From contig JAUSAZ010000097.1 of the NCBI GenBank assembly GCA_030652255.1, positions 62,001 to 126,000 on the forward strand: a stretch of 64,000 bases of DNA. Reading direction: 5' to 3'. Below the pieces are notes generated by a model. That model did no database searches. It was not told the origin of the DNA and was given only the letters and a program-made list of their open reading frames with translations. Both the position numbers and the translations under genes were made by a program. Below are positions 18,089 through 28,448 of the stretch, piece after piece. Each line of letters starts with the position of its first letter. The stretch's first letter is position 1. Source of the stretch: Myxococcales bacterium (GTDB taxonomy: Bacteria > Myxococcota_A > Polyangia > Polyangiales > Ga0077539).

Positions 18089-19690
18089 TCAGGGCCGCGG
18101 GGCGACCTCGTCGGCGAAGGCCGTGTCGATCCCCCGGGCCTTGAGCGCCGCGACGTAGGGGACCTTCTCCAGCGAGCGGAGGTAGCCCTCCTCCGGGGTG
18201 ATGAGGGCGCCGTCGACGAGCTCGAGGAGGGCGTCGTTGAGGGTGACCATCCCGGCGCGGCGGGAGGTCTGCATCACCGTCGGGATCTGGAAGGTCTTGC
18301 CCTCGCGGATGAGGTTGGCCACCGCGGGGGTGGTGAGCAGCACCTCGCGGGCCGCGACCCTCCCCCCGCCGCGCTTCTTGCACAGCGTCTGCGAGATGAC
18401 CCCGCGCAGCGACCCGGCGAGCATCACGCGGATCTGCGCCTGACGGTCGGCGGGAAACTGGTCGATGATGCGGTCGACGGTGCTGGCGGCCGTCGAGGTG
18501 TGCAGGGTGCCGAACACCAGGTGCCCGGTCTCCGCGGTCTCGATGGCGATGGAGACCGTCTCCAGGTCGCGCAGCTCGCCCACCAGGATGATGTCCGGGT
18601 CTTCGCGCAGGGCGGCGCGCAGGGCGGCCTTGAAGGAGCCGGTGTGCACGCCCACCTGGCGCTGCGTGATGAGGCAGCGCTTGCCCACGTGCACGAACTC
18701 GATCGGGTCTTCGATGGTGATGACGTGGTCGCCGCGAGAGCGGTTCACGAGGTCGATGAGGGCGCAGAGCGTGGTGGACTTGCCCGACCCGGTGGGGCCG
18801 GTGACCAGCACGAGCCCCTTGGTGAGCTGGCAGAGCTTCTGCACCTCCGGCGAGATGCCCATCTGCTCGACGGTGACCACCCCGGCGGGGATGTGCCGGA
18901 ACACCGCGGCGGGCCCGAGGCGCTCCTTCAGGGCGTTGACGCGGAAGCGCCCGGCGCCCTGGAGCTCGTAGGCGTAGTCGGTGTCGTTGGTCTGGTCGAA
19001 CTGCCGGCGGTTGCGCTCGGGCATCACCGCGCGGAGCATCGCGTCGAGGGTGCCGGCGTCGAGCGGTGCGTGGTCGAGGCGCATCATCTCGCCGTGCAGC
19101 CGGAGCACCGGGGGCTGGGCGCAGCGGAGGTGCAGGTCGGAGGCGTGGCGCGACACCATGTCCCGGAGCATGGCGTCGAGCGCCGCCCGCGCGACCTCGC
19201 ACCCGGGGAAGGGGCGGATCGCGTCCTCGTCGTCGGCGACGGGGACCGCGGGCGCGGGCGCGGGCGCGGGCGCCGCGACGGGGCCGATCGGCGCCGCCGC
19301 CGCGATGGCCTCGATGGGCGCCGCGGCCACCGGCGCGACGGGTCGGCGGACGGCGCCGAACTGACCCGTGAGGCGCTGCCGCTCGCGGACCTCGTCGATG
19401 GTGATGCGCGCGCGCCAGAGCCCCTCCTCGCGGGAGACGCGCGCGGTGAACGCGCCGTCCTCCGAGAGGTAGGCGAAGTCGGCGCCCTGGCCCGCGGCGA
19501 TCAGGGCTGCGGTCTCCGCGGGGGCGATCTCGCAGAGCAGCGAGACGACCTGCTCGCCGGTGAGCACCGTGCGGGTGACCGGGCGCGGCACGCCGTCGAT
19601 CTCGAACTCGGCGAACTCGCCCTCGCGCACCCGCAGCGCGGCGGCGCGGTGGCTCACCATGGCGGTCAGGAGGCGGTCGAGCTGGGGCAC
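18089..19690 (-). CDS. PilT-family ATPase with N-terminal extension
   Basis: 533 aa, about 170 longer than classical PilT (about 345 aa). The first 100 residues look like a degenerate copy of the PilT N-domain (LDRLLTAMVSHRAAALRVR), followed by an Ala/Pro-rich linker and a full PilT module beginning LDAMLRDMVSRHASDLHLR. Walker A is GPTGSGKST (298-306), with ITIEDPIEFVH and TGHLVFGTLHTSTAASTVDR. PilT powers pilus retraction. The GTG start at 19690 lies four nt after the stop of the upstream small gene, indicating translational coupling. The duplication-like N-terminus could give this paralogue a regulatory role. Confidence 0.85.
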   Translation of the reverse strand: MPQLDRLLTAMVSHRAAALRVREGEFAEFEIDGVPRPVTRTVLTGEQVVSLLCEIAPAETAALIAAGQGADFAYLSEDGAFTARVSREEGLWRARITIDEVRERQRLTGQFGAVRRPVAPVAAAPIEAIAAAAPIGPVAAPAPAPAPAVPVADDEDAIRPFPGCEVARAALDAMLRDMVSRHASDLHLRCAQPPVLRLHGEMMRLDHAPLDAGTLDAMLRAVMPERNRRQFDQTNDTDYAYELQGAGRFRVNALKERLGPAAVFRHIPAGVVTVEQMGISPEVQKLCQLTKGLVLVTGPTGSGKSTTLCALIDLVNRSRGDHVITIEDPIEFVHVGKRCLITQRQVGVHTGSFKAALRAALREDPDIILVGELRDLETVSIAIETAETGHLVFGTLHTSTAASTVDRIIDQFPADRQAQIRVMLAGSLRGVISQTLCKKRGGGRVAAREVLLTTPAVANLIREGKTFQIPTVMQTSRRAGMVTLNDALLELVDGALITPEEGYLRSLEKVPYVAALKARGIDTAFADEVAPRP

Positions 19691-19694
19691 GGGC

Positions 19695-20156
19695 TCAGCC
19701 CACGGTCCGGGCGAAGGAGAGGTGCCGGCGGCTCACGGCGAGGAGCTGGTCGGGCGCGAAGAGGGCGATGAAGTGGAGCGGCGTGTCGTTGAGGAAGTCC
19801 ACGAGGCGGGTGCGGTCGACGCGCACCTCGGGGAAGATGGACCCGGTCCACGCGCTGCCGTCGGCGAGGGTGAGCTCGACGTGCATGCCCACCACGCCGT
19901 GGTCGACGGCGTCGTCGTCGGGCGGGAGCGGCGTCGAGACGAGGGCGATGTGGGACTTCTGGACGAGCAGCGCCTCGCCGGAGTCGAGCATCACCGGGAG
20001 GAAGCGCTCGGTGCCGTTGAGGAGGTCGAGCGGGTGCTCCGGGCCGGGGCGGAAGCGCGCGATCACCTGGAGGAAGACGTCGCCCTCGATGCGGCGCCCG
20101 CTGGCCAGGGTGACCGCCACCCGACGACGAACCTTGTCGATCCGGTAGTCGCTCAC
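19695..20156 (-). CDS. Hypothetical protein coupled to PilT-like gene
   Basis: 153 aa from GTG 20156 (MSDYRIDKVRRRVAV). An alternative TTG at 20192 is rejected because that TTGACG is better explained as a -35 box. The protein has two related beta-rich halves: VAVTLASGRRIEGDVFLQV and VELTLADGSAWTGSIFPEV, each resembling the beta module seen at the N-terminus of the PilB-like ATPase. No family is recognised with certainty. Four-nt spacing to the PilT-like gene suggests a common function in surface motility or secretion. Confidence 0.7.
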   Translation of the reverse strand: MSDYRIDKVRRRVAVTLASGRRIEGDVFLQVIARFRPGPEHPLDLLNGTERFLPVMLDSGEALLVQKSHIALVSTPLPPDDDAVDHGVVGMHVELTLADGSAWTGSIFPEVRVDRTRLVDFLNDTPLHFIALFAPDQLLAVSRRHLSFARTVG

Positions 20157-20162
20157 CCGCGC

Positions 20163-20192
20163 AGTGTCGGGACGCCCCCCCCGGGGCGTCAA
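20163..20192 (-). promoter_or_regulatory. Candidate promoter (TTGACG-N18-GACACT)
   Basis: On the minus strand: TTGACG (20192-20187), 18 nt containing an eight-base run of G, GACACT (20168-20163), then six nt to GTG 20156. The match at -10 is weak, but the spacing fits the recurring pattern in the window and decides the start codon. Confidence 0.35.
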
Positions 20193-20202
20193 GCGCGCAC
20201 GC

Positions 20203-21303
20203 TCAGCCGCCGAGGCGTCCGCGGAACTCGCAGTACGACGGCCAGCCGCCCGGCCGGGCCGCGGCCCAGGGAGACGCCCCGACGCCGCGCGGGTGCGCCG
20301 CGAAGAACTGCACCACCTGCCGGCCGAGCAGGGTGCGCGGCACCGTGTGCCCGCCGCCGTGGTCGCAGTAGAGGACGTCGTGGCGGCGCGCGTTGAGGTA
20401 GCCCACGTCGTTGCCCGCGAAGGTGTCGAAGCGCGCCGTGGCGATGAAGAGGTTGAAGGTGTCGCGCTCGCCGCCGAACAGCATGAGCTGCGCGTAGCGG
20501 GCGCTGCTCGGGAGCTCGGGCCACGAGGGGTAGGTGCGCAGCGGGCCGAGCGTGGGCGGGTTGTCGGGGTTGGAGAAGTACCCGCCGGAGTAGCTCGCGA
20601 TGGCGGCGAGCTGCGAGCCGCGCAGCACGCCCAGCAGGTCGGACATGATCGCGCCCGCGGAGAAGCCCGCGGTGTACACGCGGTCGCGGTCGAGGCCCCA
20701 GCGCTGGTCGATGCAGCGGAGCACGGCGTCGAAGAGCCGGGCCTCGCGGTTGGGGGTCATCGCGCGGAGGTTCTCCCACTCCAGGCCGAGCGGCGACGTG
20801 GTGGGGCCGAGGCGCGTGGAGACCGGGGTGACCAGGATGAAGGGCATCGTGGCGTTGCCGACCTCGCCCGCGAAGAGTGGGTTCATGTTGGCCGCGCTGT
20901 CGCCGAGGCCGTGCCAGTTGAAGACCACGGGCCAGCGACCGCCCGGCGCCGTCGCGCCCGGCGGCAGCGTCAGGATGAACGAGCGCTCGAGCGCGTCGAC
21001 GCGGAAGCCCGTCACCGTCCCCGGCGCGAGCAGGTCGCACGATCCCACCTCCAGCGGCGGCTCGACCACCGCGGGGTCGGGCACGTCGTCGATCACCATG
21101 GGCGGGACGTCGGCCGCGGGCGCCTCGCCTGCGTCGTCTGCGACGGGGACGTCGGCGGCGACGAGGGCGCCCGTGTCCGCGGCGGCGTCCGCGCTCGGTG
21201 GCGGCGGCGTGGTGGCGGTCTCGCCGCAGCCCGCGAGCGCGCCGAGGAGGGCGACGGGGAGGACGACGGAGGGGAGCGGTCGGCGAGGGCAGTGGGGTGA
21301 CAT
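20203..21303 (-). CDS. Secreted alpha/beta hydrolase (PHB depolymerase/feruloyl esterase-like) lipoprotein
   Basis: 366 aa from ATG 21303; a longer start at 21345 is possible. The lipobox LAGC (VALLGALAGCGE) is followed by an Ala/Asp/Pro-rich linker of about 70 residues. The hydrolase domain shows FILTLPPGA, PVVFNWHGLGDSAAN (oxyanion-hole region) and the nucleophile elbow YTAGFSAGAIMSDLL, with the final His probably in DHGGGHTVP. Family resemblance is to poly(3-hydroxybutyrate) depolymerase/LpqC-type esterases. The natural substrate is unknown. It heads a minus-strand run with the small gene and PilT-like gene, though these have their own candidate promoter. Confidence 0.78.
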   Translation of the reverse strand: MSPHCPRRPLPSVVLPVALLGALAGCGETATTPPPPSADAAADTGALVAADVPVADDAGEAPAADVPPMVIDDVPDPAVVEPPLEVGSCDLLAPGTVTGFRVDALERSFILTLPPGATAPGGRWPVVFNWHGLGDSAANMNPLFAGEVGNATMPFILVTPVSTRLGPTTSPLGLEWENLRAMTPNREARLFDAVLRCIDQRWGLDRDRVYTAGFSAGAIMSDLLGVLRGSQLAAIASYSGGYFSNPDNPPTLGPLRTYPSWPELPSSARYAQLMLFGGERDTFNLFIATARFDTFAGNDVGYLNARRHDVLYCDHGGGHTVPRTLLGRQVVQFFAAHPRGVGASPWAAARPGGWPSYCEFRGRLGG

Positions 21304-21328
21304 CGGGCAGTGGGTCTCCTTCGGGCGA

Positions 21329-22984
21329 TCAGCCGGCCGGATCATAGTCCGCGGCGGCCGCGGGGGTGGTGCGCCCGGCGGGCGTCGGGCGCCGGGCGAA
21401 GACGGCGGTCAGGAGCACCGACGCGAGCACGTACGCCAGCGAGATGGCCAGGTAGCGGTCGTCGTAGAACCACCCCACCGCGGGCATCACCATCAGCACC
21501 TGGACCATGGCGGCGAAGCCCAGCAGCCAGCGCTCCAGCGAGGCCCGCGCCGCCGCCAGCACCGCCGCCGCCACGAAGAGCATCAGGTAGTAGCCCGAGA
21601 GCTCCGTCGCCACCGGGGCCGCGAGCAGGCTGAGGGTGAGCCCGATCCACGGGCGCCGGGCGCGGCCGAGCGCGACCAGCAGCAGCGCCCCGAAGAGGAG
21701 CTGGAGCGCCCGCAGGGGCACGCGGCGGGCGTCGCGGGTGGCGCGCACCTCGTCGGCCCAGCGCTGCATCCACGCGTCGGGGGCCGCGCCGGGGAGGCGG
21801 GCCTGGACGCGCTCCACGCGGTGCTCGGGGTCGAAGGACACCAGGATGCCGAGGCCGGCCTTGTTGGACGAGGCCACCGCGGCGTGGCGGCGGATGTGCA
21901 CGGTCCACTCGACCCACGAGCCGGGCCCGACCAGGGCGGCGCCGAGGGCGACGAGCAGCGCCGCGGCGGCCGCGAAGCCGACCACGAAGCGCCGACGGTC
22001 GGGGGCGTAGCGCGCGCGCAGCGACGGGGACGCGACGCCCGAGAGGAGCACGCCCACGAGGCCGAGGGCGGGGAAGCCCCGCATCGCGGCCGCCCACCCG
22101 AGGGCCGCCCCGGCGAGGCCGGCGTGGCCCCGGCGGAGCGCGACCAGCGACGCGACCACCAGCGCGAACCAGTCGAAGCGCAGCATCGAGAAGGCCACCC
22201 AGCTGAACTTGCCGGGCTCCTGCGTGCCCCAGAGCACGAGCGCCAGCGCGGCGACGCGCCAGCCGAAGGCTCCGCCGAGCAGCGCCACGGTGAGCGCCAC
22301 GAGCACGGTGTCGAGCGAGGCGAGGAGGCGCAGCCCGAGGTCGCTCGAGGGCACCACGCGGGAGAGCAGCCCCGAGGTGACCGTCCAGGCGGGCGTGGGG
22401 TTGTACCCGTGGTCGATCTGACTCTGGCGCCACGCGGGCTCGTTGAGCCCGCGGCGGAGGTTGGCCACGTCCGTGCGGAAGCCCCGCCAGCGCGCGGGGG
22501 TGAAGCGCCGGTGGCACAGGTCGGGGTCGCGCAGCGCCTCGGCCGCGGGCACGAGGCGGTCGGTGGCGAGGTCGCGGAACATCCGCTGCCGCACCAGGGC
22601 CTCGCCCCCGGCCTCGGCCTCGGCGAGCGCGGCGCAGCGGTAGATGAGCCCGTAGCCGAGCTCGCGGTGGTACTTGCTGCCGACGTAGTAGTGGAAGACG
22701 TCGTGGCGGTGCACGCCCCCGGTGGCGCCCACCGCGCCGAAGTTGAACCACGCCGCCGCCGCGGTGAGCGCGATGGCCCCGGCGACGCCGTGCGCGACCG
22801 GGATGGCCACCGGGCGCCCCTCGCGCCGCCGATCGCGCAGGAGCACCGCCCACCCGAGGGCCGCGAGGGCCACCGCCGCCCGGGCCCGCGCGCCGCTCCA
22901 CTCGTCGAGGCCGCCGCGGGCGAAGAGCCACCCGAGCGCCACGCCGAGCGCGCCGAGGCCGAGCGCGAGGGCCGCGCGCCTCAC
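21329..22984 (-). CDS. Polytopic membrane protein, glycosyltransferase (GT87/GT39-like) candidate
   Basis: 551 aa from GTG 22984, which overlaps the stop of the upstream gene as GTGA. It has about eleven hydrophobic segments. HRHDVFHYYVGSKYHRELG in the first large loop, with acidic and His residues after the first helices, resembles the catalytic loop of GT-C lipid-linked glycosyltransferases. Later loops include QSQIDHGYNPTPAWTVTSG and HIRRHAAVASSNKAGLG. The family is GT-C-like by overall architecture only; donor and acceptor are unknown. The long frame extending upstream to 23242 overlaps the preceding gene and is excluded. Confidence 0.65.
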   Translation of the reverse strand: MRRAALALGLGALGVALGWLFARGGLDEWSGARARAAVALAALGWAVLLRDRRREGRPVAIPVAHGVAGAIALTAAAAWFNFGAVGATGGVHRHDVFHYYVGSKYHRELGYGLIYRCAALAEAEAGGEALVRQRMFRDLATDRLVPAAEALRDPDLCHRRFTPARWRGFRTDVANLRRGLNEPAWRQSQIDHGYNPTPAWTVTSGLLSRVVPSSDLGLRLLASLDTVLVALTVALLGGAFGWRVAALALVLWGTQEPGKFSWVAFSMLRFDWFALVVASLVALRRGHAGLAGAALGWAAAMRGFPALGLVGVLLSGVASPSLRARYAPDRRRFVVGFAAAAALLVALGAALVGPGSWVEWTVHIRRHAAVASSNKAGLGILVSFDPEHRVERVQARLPGAAPDAWMQRWADEVRATRDARRVPLRALQLLFGALLLVALGRARRPWIGLTLSLLAAPVATELSGYYLMLFVAAAVLAAARASLERWLLGFAAMVQVLMVMPAVGWFYDDRYLAISLAYVLASVLLTAVFARRPTPAGRTTPAAAADYDPAG

Positions 22985-24471
22985 CGCGGCTCCCCCGGCC
23001 GCCGGGACGGCAGCGCGAAGCCCGTGGCCTCGGCGAAGGCCGCGGCGAGGCGCGGGTCGGGCAGCGCGTCGGACAGCTCCAGCGTCGCGGCGCGCAGGGC
23101 CCGGCGATCGTCGAGCGCCCGCGCCCATCGGCGGAGGAGAAGCACCGCCGCGCGGTGGTCGCCGCGCGCCGCCATCACCGCGCCCGCGCACCCGTCGGCG
23201 CGCCCGGTGTCGGGCTGGGCCTGCATGTAGCGCAGGCACCACGGCGCGGCGCCGGGCAGGTCGCGCGCCCGGAGCGCGAGGCGGGCGCGGGCCAGGGAGG
23301 CCTCCGGGTCGGCCGGCCTACGCGCGACGATCGCCCGGAGGGTTGTGTCCTCATCGGCCCAGGAGCGCGCGCGGTGGGCGGTGAGCGCCGCGGGGAGCGC
23401 GAAGCCCAGGAGCATCCACGGGCGGGCCCGCGCCGCGAGGGCCTTCCCCCGAGAGCGCAGGAGCCCGGAGGCCGCGAGCACCAGCCCGAGGTGCAGCGCG
23501 AGCGCGGGGGCGCCGACCACCACCCGCGCGGCGCCTGCCAGGGTGGCGGCGAGGGTCGCGGCGGCCAGCGCCCCGGCCCCGGCGCGAAGGAGGCTCGCGT
23601 CGACGGGGTCGCGGGCGCGGGCGGCGCCGACGAGCGCGAGGGCCGCGAGCGAGAGCGGGACCAGCGCGGCGCCGTCGGCCGCCGCCGAGGAGGTGAGCGC
23701 GACGAAGGCCGTGGGCGAGGGGAGCCACGCCAGCAGGGCGGCGGTGTTGCCCGCGCGGGCGGCGGCGATCGACGGCAGAAGCGGGGCGGCGCCGGCGGTG
23801 AGGGCGAGGGCGGCGAGGGCGCCGAGGGCGGCGGCGGCGAGCGAGGCGGCGCGGGCGGAGGGAGCGCGGACGAAGCCGGCGGGCACGAGGCCGAGCAGAC
23901 CGTAGCCCGGGGCGCAGAGGCCTGCGCCGAGGGAGGCCGCGGCGGTCCAGGCGACGGCGGCGGCGGGCGGGGCGTCCACGACGCGGCGGGCGGCGAGGAG
24001 GCAGAGGGCGAGGGCGAGCAGGGCGTCGCGCCCGGCGAGCGGCGCGGAGAGGTCGGCGGCGCAGGGGTGGAGGGCGAGCGCGAGGGCGGCGCAGGCCGCC
24101 AGCGGGGCCGAGGCGCGGGCGGCGCGCAGCAGGGCGAAGAGGGCCGCGGCGAGGGCCACCATGAGCCCGAGGTTGATCGCGTGCTGCGCGAAGGCGTCGG
24201 CGCGAAACCACTCCCAGGAGGTCCAGGTGGCGAGGGCGCCGAGGGGGCAGCGGTCGCGCACCGGGAGCCCCGCGCCGCGGAGCTGGGTGCGCCCCTCGAC
24301 GAGCATGGTCGCGAGCCCCGCGAAGGAGCGGAGCGCGGGGTTGCGGGTGAGCAGCAGCCGGTCGCCGGCGAGCAGCGCCCCGCCGAGCACGGCGACGTGG
24401 GTGAGGGTGGTGACCGAGAGCGCGAGTCCACGCCACGCGCGGTCTGCGCCCGCTCTGGGCGGGGGCGCCAT
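22981..24471 (-). CDS. Polytopic membrane protein with C-terminal helical-repeat tail
   Basis: 496 aa from ATG 24471 (MAPPPRAG). An upstream TTG at 24510 is rejected because it coincides with a TTGACG box. About ten membrane helices rich in Ala and Leu; the loop after the first helix contains WTSWEWFRADAFAQHAINLG, similar in position to the loop of TMTC/GT-C-type proteins. A soluble C-terminal tail (ARRPADPEASLARARLALRA) has TPR-like character. It overlaps the next gene by four bases, so the two are probably one functional unit, possibly in envelope glycan synthesis. Confidence 0.6.
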   Translation of the reverse strand: MAPPPRAGADRAWRGLALSVTTLTHVAVLGGALLAGDRLLLTRNPALRSFAGLATMLVEGRTQLRGAGLPVRDRCPLGALATWTSWEWFRADAFAQHAINLGLMVALAAALFALLRAARASAPLAACAALALALHPCAADLSAPLAGRDALLALALCLLAARRVVDAPPAAAVAWTAAASLGAGLCAPGYGLLGLVPAGFVRAPSARAASLAAAALGALAALALTAGAAPLLPSIAAARAGNTAALLAWLPSPTAFVALTSSAAADGAALVPLSLAALALVGAARARDPVDASLLRAGAGALAAATLAATLAGAARVVVGAPALALHLGLVLAASGLLRSRGKALAARARPWMLLGFALPAALTAHRARSWADEDTTLRAIVARRPADPEASLARARLALRARDLPGAAPWCLRYMQAQPDTGRADGCAGAVMAARGDHRAAVLLLRRWARALDDRRALRAATLELSDALPDPRLAAAFAEATGFALPSRRPGEPR

Positions 24472-24480
24472 CGGGGCGCG

Positions 24481-24510
24481 ATGGGAGACTGCCCGCGGCG
24501 ACGGCGTCAA
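24481..24510 (-). promoter_or_regulatory. Candidate promoter (TTGACG-N18-TCCCAT)
   Basis: TTGACG at 24510-24505 (minus strand), 18 nt, TCCCAT at 24486-24481, nine nt to ATG 24471. The -35 is strong and the -10 weak. The geometry matches the other leaderless-type sites. Confidence 0.35.
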
Positions 24511-24541
24511 GGGTCATCGCCGCGGCGCCGGAGACGAGCGA

Positions 24542-24970
24542 TCAGCCCCGGCGCTGGACCCCGCAGCGGCCGCCGAGGCAGACGCAGCGCGCCTGCTCGC
24601 AGTCGAGGGTGTTGGGCGCGCAGTTCATCGTGCACATCACGCCAGAGCAGGAGGGGGCGCTCGCGCGCACCACGCAGGCCGCGGGGTGACAGCAGGACGC
24701 GGGCACGCAGTCGGCGTCGGTGCTGCACGAGGCGGGCGGGTCGTGGTCCGAGCCCGCGGGGATGTTGTTCCCTCCGGGGCCCACGGTCGGAGGGATCGCC
24801 GAGGGGCGCCCGTCGGCCGGCGAGGGCTGCAGCGGCTGCCCCGACTGGACGCTGTGCGGCGACGGCGGGTTGGCCGACGCGGACGCGGGGCCGGGCTCGG
24901 CGTAGCCGCCGCGGGACGCGCAGCCCGTCGCGAGCACGAACAACACCACTACACTCCGGGACAGGTTCAT
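24542..24970 (-). CDS. Small Cys-rich lipoprotein
   Basis: 142 aa. A signal peptide with lipobox ATGC (VVLFVLATGCASRGG) is followed by a Pro/Ser/Gly-rich spacer and a C-terminal domain with about ten cysteines: CSTDADCVPASCCHPAACVV, CSGVMCTMNCAPN and CEQARCVCLGGRCGV. The STDADCVxxxCC pattern recurs in myxobacterial surface lipoproteins. Function is unknown. It is divergent from the YihY/BrkB gene. Confidence 0.75.
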   Translation of the reverse strand: MNLSRSVVVLFVLATGCASRGGYAEPGPASASANPPSPHSVQSGQPLQPSPADGRPSAIPPTVGPGGNNIPAGSDHDPPASCSTDADCVPASCCHPAACVVRASAPSCSGVMCTMNCAPNTLDCEQARCVCLGGRCGVQRRG

Positions 24971-24979
24971 GGGATGGCT

Positions 24980-25008
24980 TCATTGGCCCCGGCGGGCGTC
25001 GGCGTCAA
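24980..25008 (-). promoter_or_regulatory. Candidate promoter (TTGACG-N17-CAATGA)
   Basis: TTGACG at 25008-25003 (minus strand), 17 nt, CAATGA at 24985-24980, nine nt to ATG 24970. It lies in the divergent 178-nt region shared with the YihY/BrkB gene; nothing else is recognisable there. Confidence 0.35.
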
Positions 25009-25148
25009 TCGTCGGGCTCCGGGCGCCATCGATGGGAGCGCGGACGATCGGACGCGGGTTGCCGCTCCGGGGGGACGGTCCAAGAGGAGATCGGGTGAAT
25101 AGCCGCCCACCCCTCGGAAAGACCCGCCTGCTTGTGCCCGGGCGGGAC

Positions 25149-26156
25149 ATGACCTGGAAGGAGTTCTTCACCCGGCTCATCAAGGAGCTCGACCACGACG
25201 CCGTCGACGACGTCGCCGCCACGGTGACCTTCTACTGCGTGCTCTCGCTCTTCCCCTTCCTGCTCTTCGTGGTCGGGGTGCTCAGCAAGGTCGTGAGCTG
25301 GGAGACCATCGAGGCGGTGGTCCATCAGGTGTCGCTGGTGATGCCGCGCGAGGTGACCGGCATCGTCTCCGAGCGGCTCACGGCCCTCAAGACCCAGCCG
25401 GCCACCGGGCTCCTGACCTTCAGCTTCATCGGCGCCCTCTGGTCGGCCTCCGCGGGGGTCGCCTCGCTCATCCCGGCGCTCGACCACGCCTACGACGTCG
25501 TCGAGACGCGCCCCTTCTGGAAGCGCCGGCTCCTCGCGCTCGCCACCACCCTCGGCGTCGGGGTGGTCGCCATCGTGGCCTCCATCCTGGCGCTCGTGGT
25601 GCCCGCCATCAGCCACTGGGTCGGCGGCACGATCGGGGTGGTCCTCTCGTGGATACGGTTCCCCCTCGCGGGGGCCATCGTGATGGTCACCTGGGCGCTG
25701 CTGTACATGTTCCTGCCCAACGTGAAGCCGCGCTTCCAGCCGGTGACCCCGGGCTCCGTCGTGGGGGTGCTGCTCTGGGTGGCCGCCTCGTGGGGCTTCA
25801 GCCAGTACGTGCAGCACTTCGGCAGCTACGAGGCGACCTACGGCGCCCTCGGCAGCGTGATCGTGCTGCTGCTCTGGATGTGGGTCTCCTCGATGGCCCT
25901 GATGCTGGGCGCGGAGATCAACAAGATCCTCATGCCCATCGAGGAGTCGGCGCAGGTCGACACGCACGTCACGAACATGCCCGAGACCGCGAAGCAGCAG
26001 GAGGGTTCGCCCGAGATCGAGCCCGAGACGCACCCCGGCGAGCACGCCGAGACCGAGCGGGTGCACGGGGAGAAGCCCGAGGTCGAGGGTCGCGAGGTGA
26101 AGGAGCCGGAGGTGAAGGAGCCGGAGGTGGAGAAGCCCGAGGTGAAGGAGGCCTGA
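25149..26156 (+). CDS. YihY/virulence factor BrkB family membrane protein
   Basis: 335 aa from ATG 25149, preceded by GGGCGGGAC; an upstream GTG start at 25095 is possible. About six membrane helices with the family blocks DDVAATVTFYCVLSLFPFLL, FIGALWSASAGVASLIPALD and YGALGSVIVLLLWMWVSSMALMLGAEIN. BrkB-family proteins are inner-membrane proteins of unsettled function, once misannotated as ribonuclease BN. The last 75 residues form an acidic Glu/Pro/Lys/Val tail with short repeats (EVKEPEVKEPEVEKPEVKEA), absent from most relatives. It converges with the cyclophilin gene (seven nt apart). Confidence 0.88.
   Translation: MTWKEFFTRLIKELDHDAVDDVAATVTFYCVLSLFPFLLFVVGVLSKVVSWETIEAVVHQVSLVMPREVTGIVSERLTALKTQPATGLLTFSFIGALWSASAGVASLIPALDHAYDVVETRPFWKRRLLALATTLGVGVVAIVASILALVVPAISHWVGGTIGVVLSWIRFPLAGAIVMVTWALLYMFLPNVKPRFQPVTPGSVVGVLLWVAASWGFSQYVQHFGSYEATYGALGSVIVLLLWMWVSSMALMLGAEINKILMPIEESAQVDTHVTNMPETAKQQEGSPEIEPETHPGEHAETERVHGEKPEVEGREVKEPEVKEPEVEKPEVKEA
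26086..26153 (+). repeat. Tandem repeat coding for EVKEPEV-type tail
   Basis: About four imperfect copies of an 18-bp unit (core GAGGTGAAGGAGCC) encode the Glu-Val-Lys-Glu-Pro tail of the BrkB-family protein. Copy number may vary between strains. Confidence 0.6.
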
Positions 26157-26163
26157 GGCGGTC

Positions 26164-26934
26164 TCAGCGGGCGCCGACGAGGATGGTCACCGAGGTGATG
26201 CGGGTGGGCGCCTCGGGCGGCTCGCCGCGGGCGACGCGGTCGAGCACGCCGAGGTCGGCGACGCCGAGCACGCGGCCGAAGACGGTGTATTGCCCGTCGA
26301 GGTCGGGCGTCGGGGCGAGCGTCAGGTAGAACTGCGAGCCGTTGCTGGTGGGCGAGGCCGAGCGCGCCATGCCGATGACGCCGGGGGCGTCGAAGCGCAG
26401 GTCGTCGGTGACCTCCAGGCCGAAGGAGTACCCGGGGCCCCCGCGGCCCCAGGTGGGGCGGCCGCCGTCGACGGTGTTGGGGTCGCCGCCCTGGGCGACG
26501 AAGCCCTCGATCACCCGGTGGAACGCGATGCCGTCGAAGTAGTGGTTGCGCGCGAGCCAGACGAAGGAGTTCACCGTGACGGGCGTGGCCTCCTCGAAGA
26601 GGTCGAGGGTGATGGCGCCGACGTCGGTCTCGACGAGCGCGCGGTAGTCGTACCCAGCCATGAGCGCGGGCTCGGGCGCCGCGTCGAAGCGCCGGATCGG
26701 GACCGGAGAGAGGTCTCCGAGCGCGCGGTAGGTGAGCGTCGGGACGTCGACGACCACGCCCCGGTCGCGCGCCACGGGCACGTCCCGCGCGGGCACGTCG
26801 GGCGCGACGGTGGCGTCGACGGTGGCGCCGAGGTCCTGCGCGGACGCGGCGTCCGCGGGGGCGACGGGGGCGGGCGTGGAGCCCGAGCAGGCGGCGAGGG
26901 GGAGGGCGAGGCACAGGGCCAGGAGGGGGCGCAT
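26164..26934 (-). CDS. Lipoprotein peptidyl-prolyl cis-trans isomerase (cyclophilin)
   Basis: 256 aa. Signal peptide with lipobox LAAC ([13 protein letters not shown]), a roughly 65-residue linker, then a cyclophilin domain: [49 protein letters not shown]-like block ([20 protein letters not shown]) and [16 protein letters not shown]. The catalytic Arg is in FHRVI. This is a PpiA/PpiB-like proline isomerase predicted to be anchored in the cell envelope, assisting folding of exported proteins. No clear promoter. Confidence 0.88.
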   Translation of the reverse strand: MRPLLALCLALPLAACSGSTPAPVAPADAASAQDLGATVDATVAPDVPARDVPVARDRGVVVDVPTLTYRALGDLSPVPIRRFDAAPEPALMAGYDYRALVETDVGAITLDLFEEATPVTVNSFVWLARNHYFDGIAFHRVIEGFVAQGGDPNTVDGGRPTWGRGGPGYSFGLEVTDDLRFDAPGVIGMARSASPTSNGSQFYLTLAPTPDLDGQYTVFGRVLGVADLGVLDRVARGEPPEAPTRITSVTILVGAR

Positions 26935-27014
26935 CGGTAGGTTGCGGGGGAGAGCAGCACGATCCCGCGGGGGCGTCGATGGCGGCGACGGTCCTGGGGC
27001 ACCATGTGGCCGCG

Positions 27015-28448
<1,434 letters not shown>

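Noticed and set aside
20157-20192. TTG start codon at 20192 for the small PilT-linked gene
   Set aside because: The first twelve codons have poor third-position bias and TTGACG fits a -35 box; GTG 20156 is preferred.
24472-24510. TTG start at 24510 for the polytopic membrane protein
   Set aside because: Same reasoning: TTGACG is likely a promoter element, and ATG 24471 follows at the expected distance.
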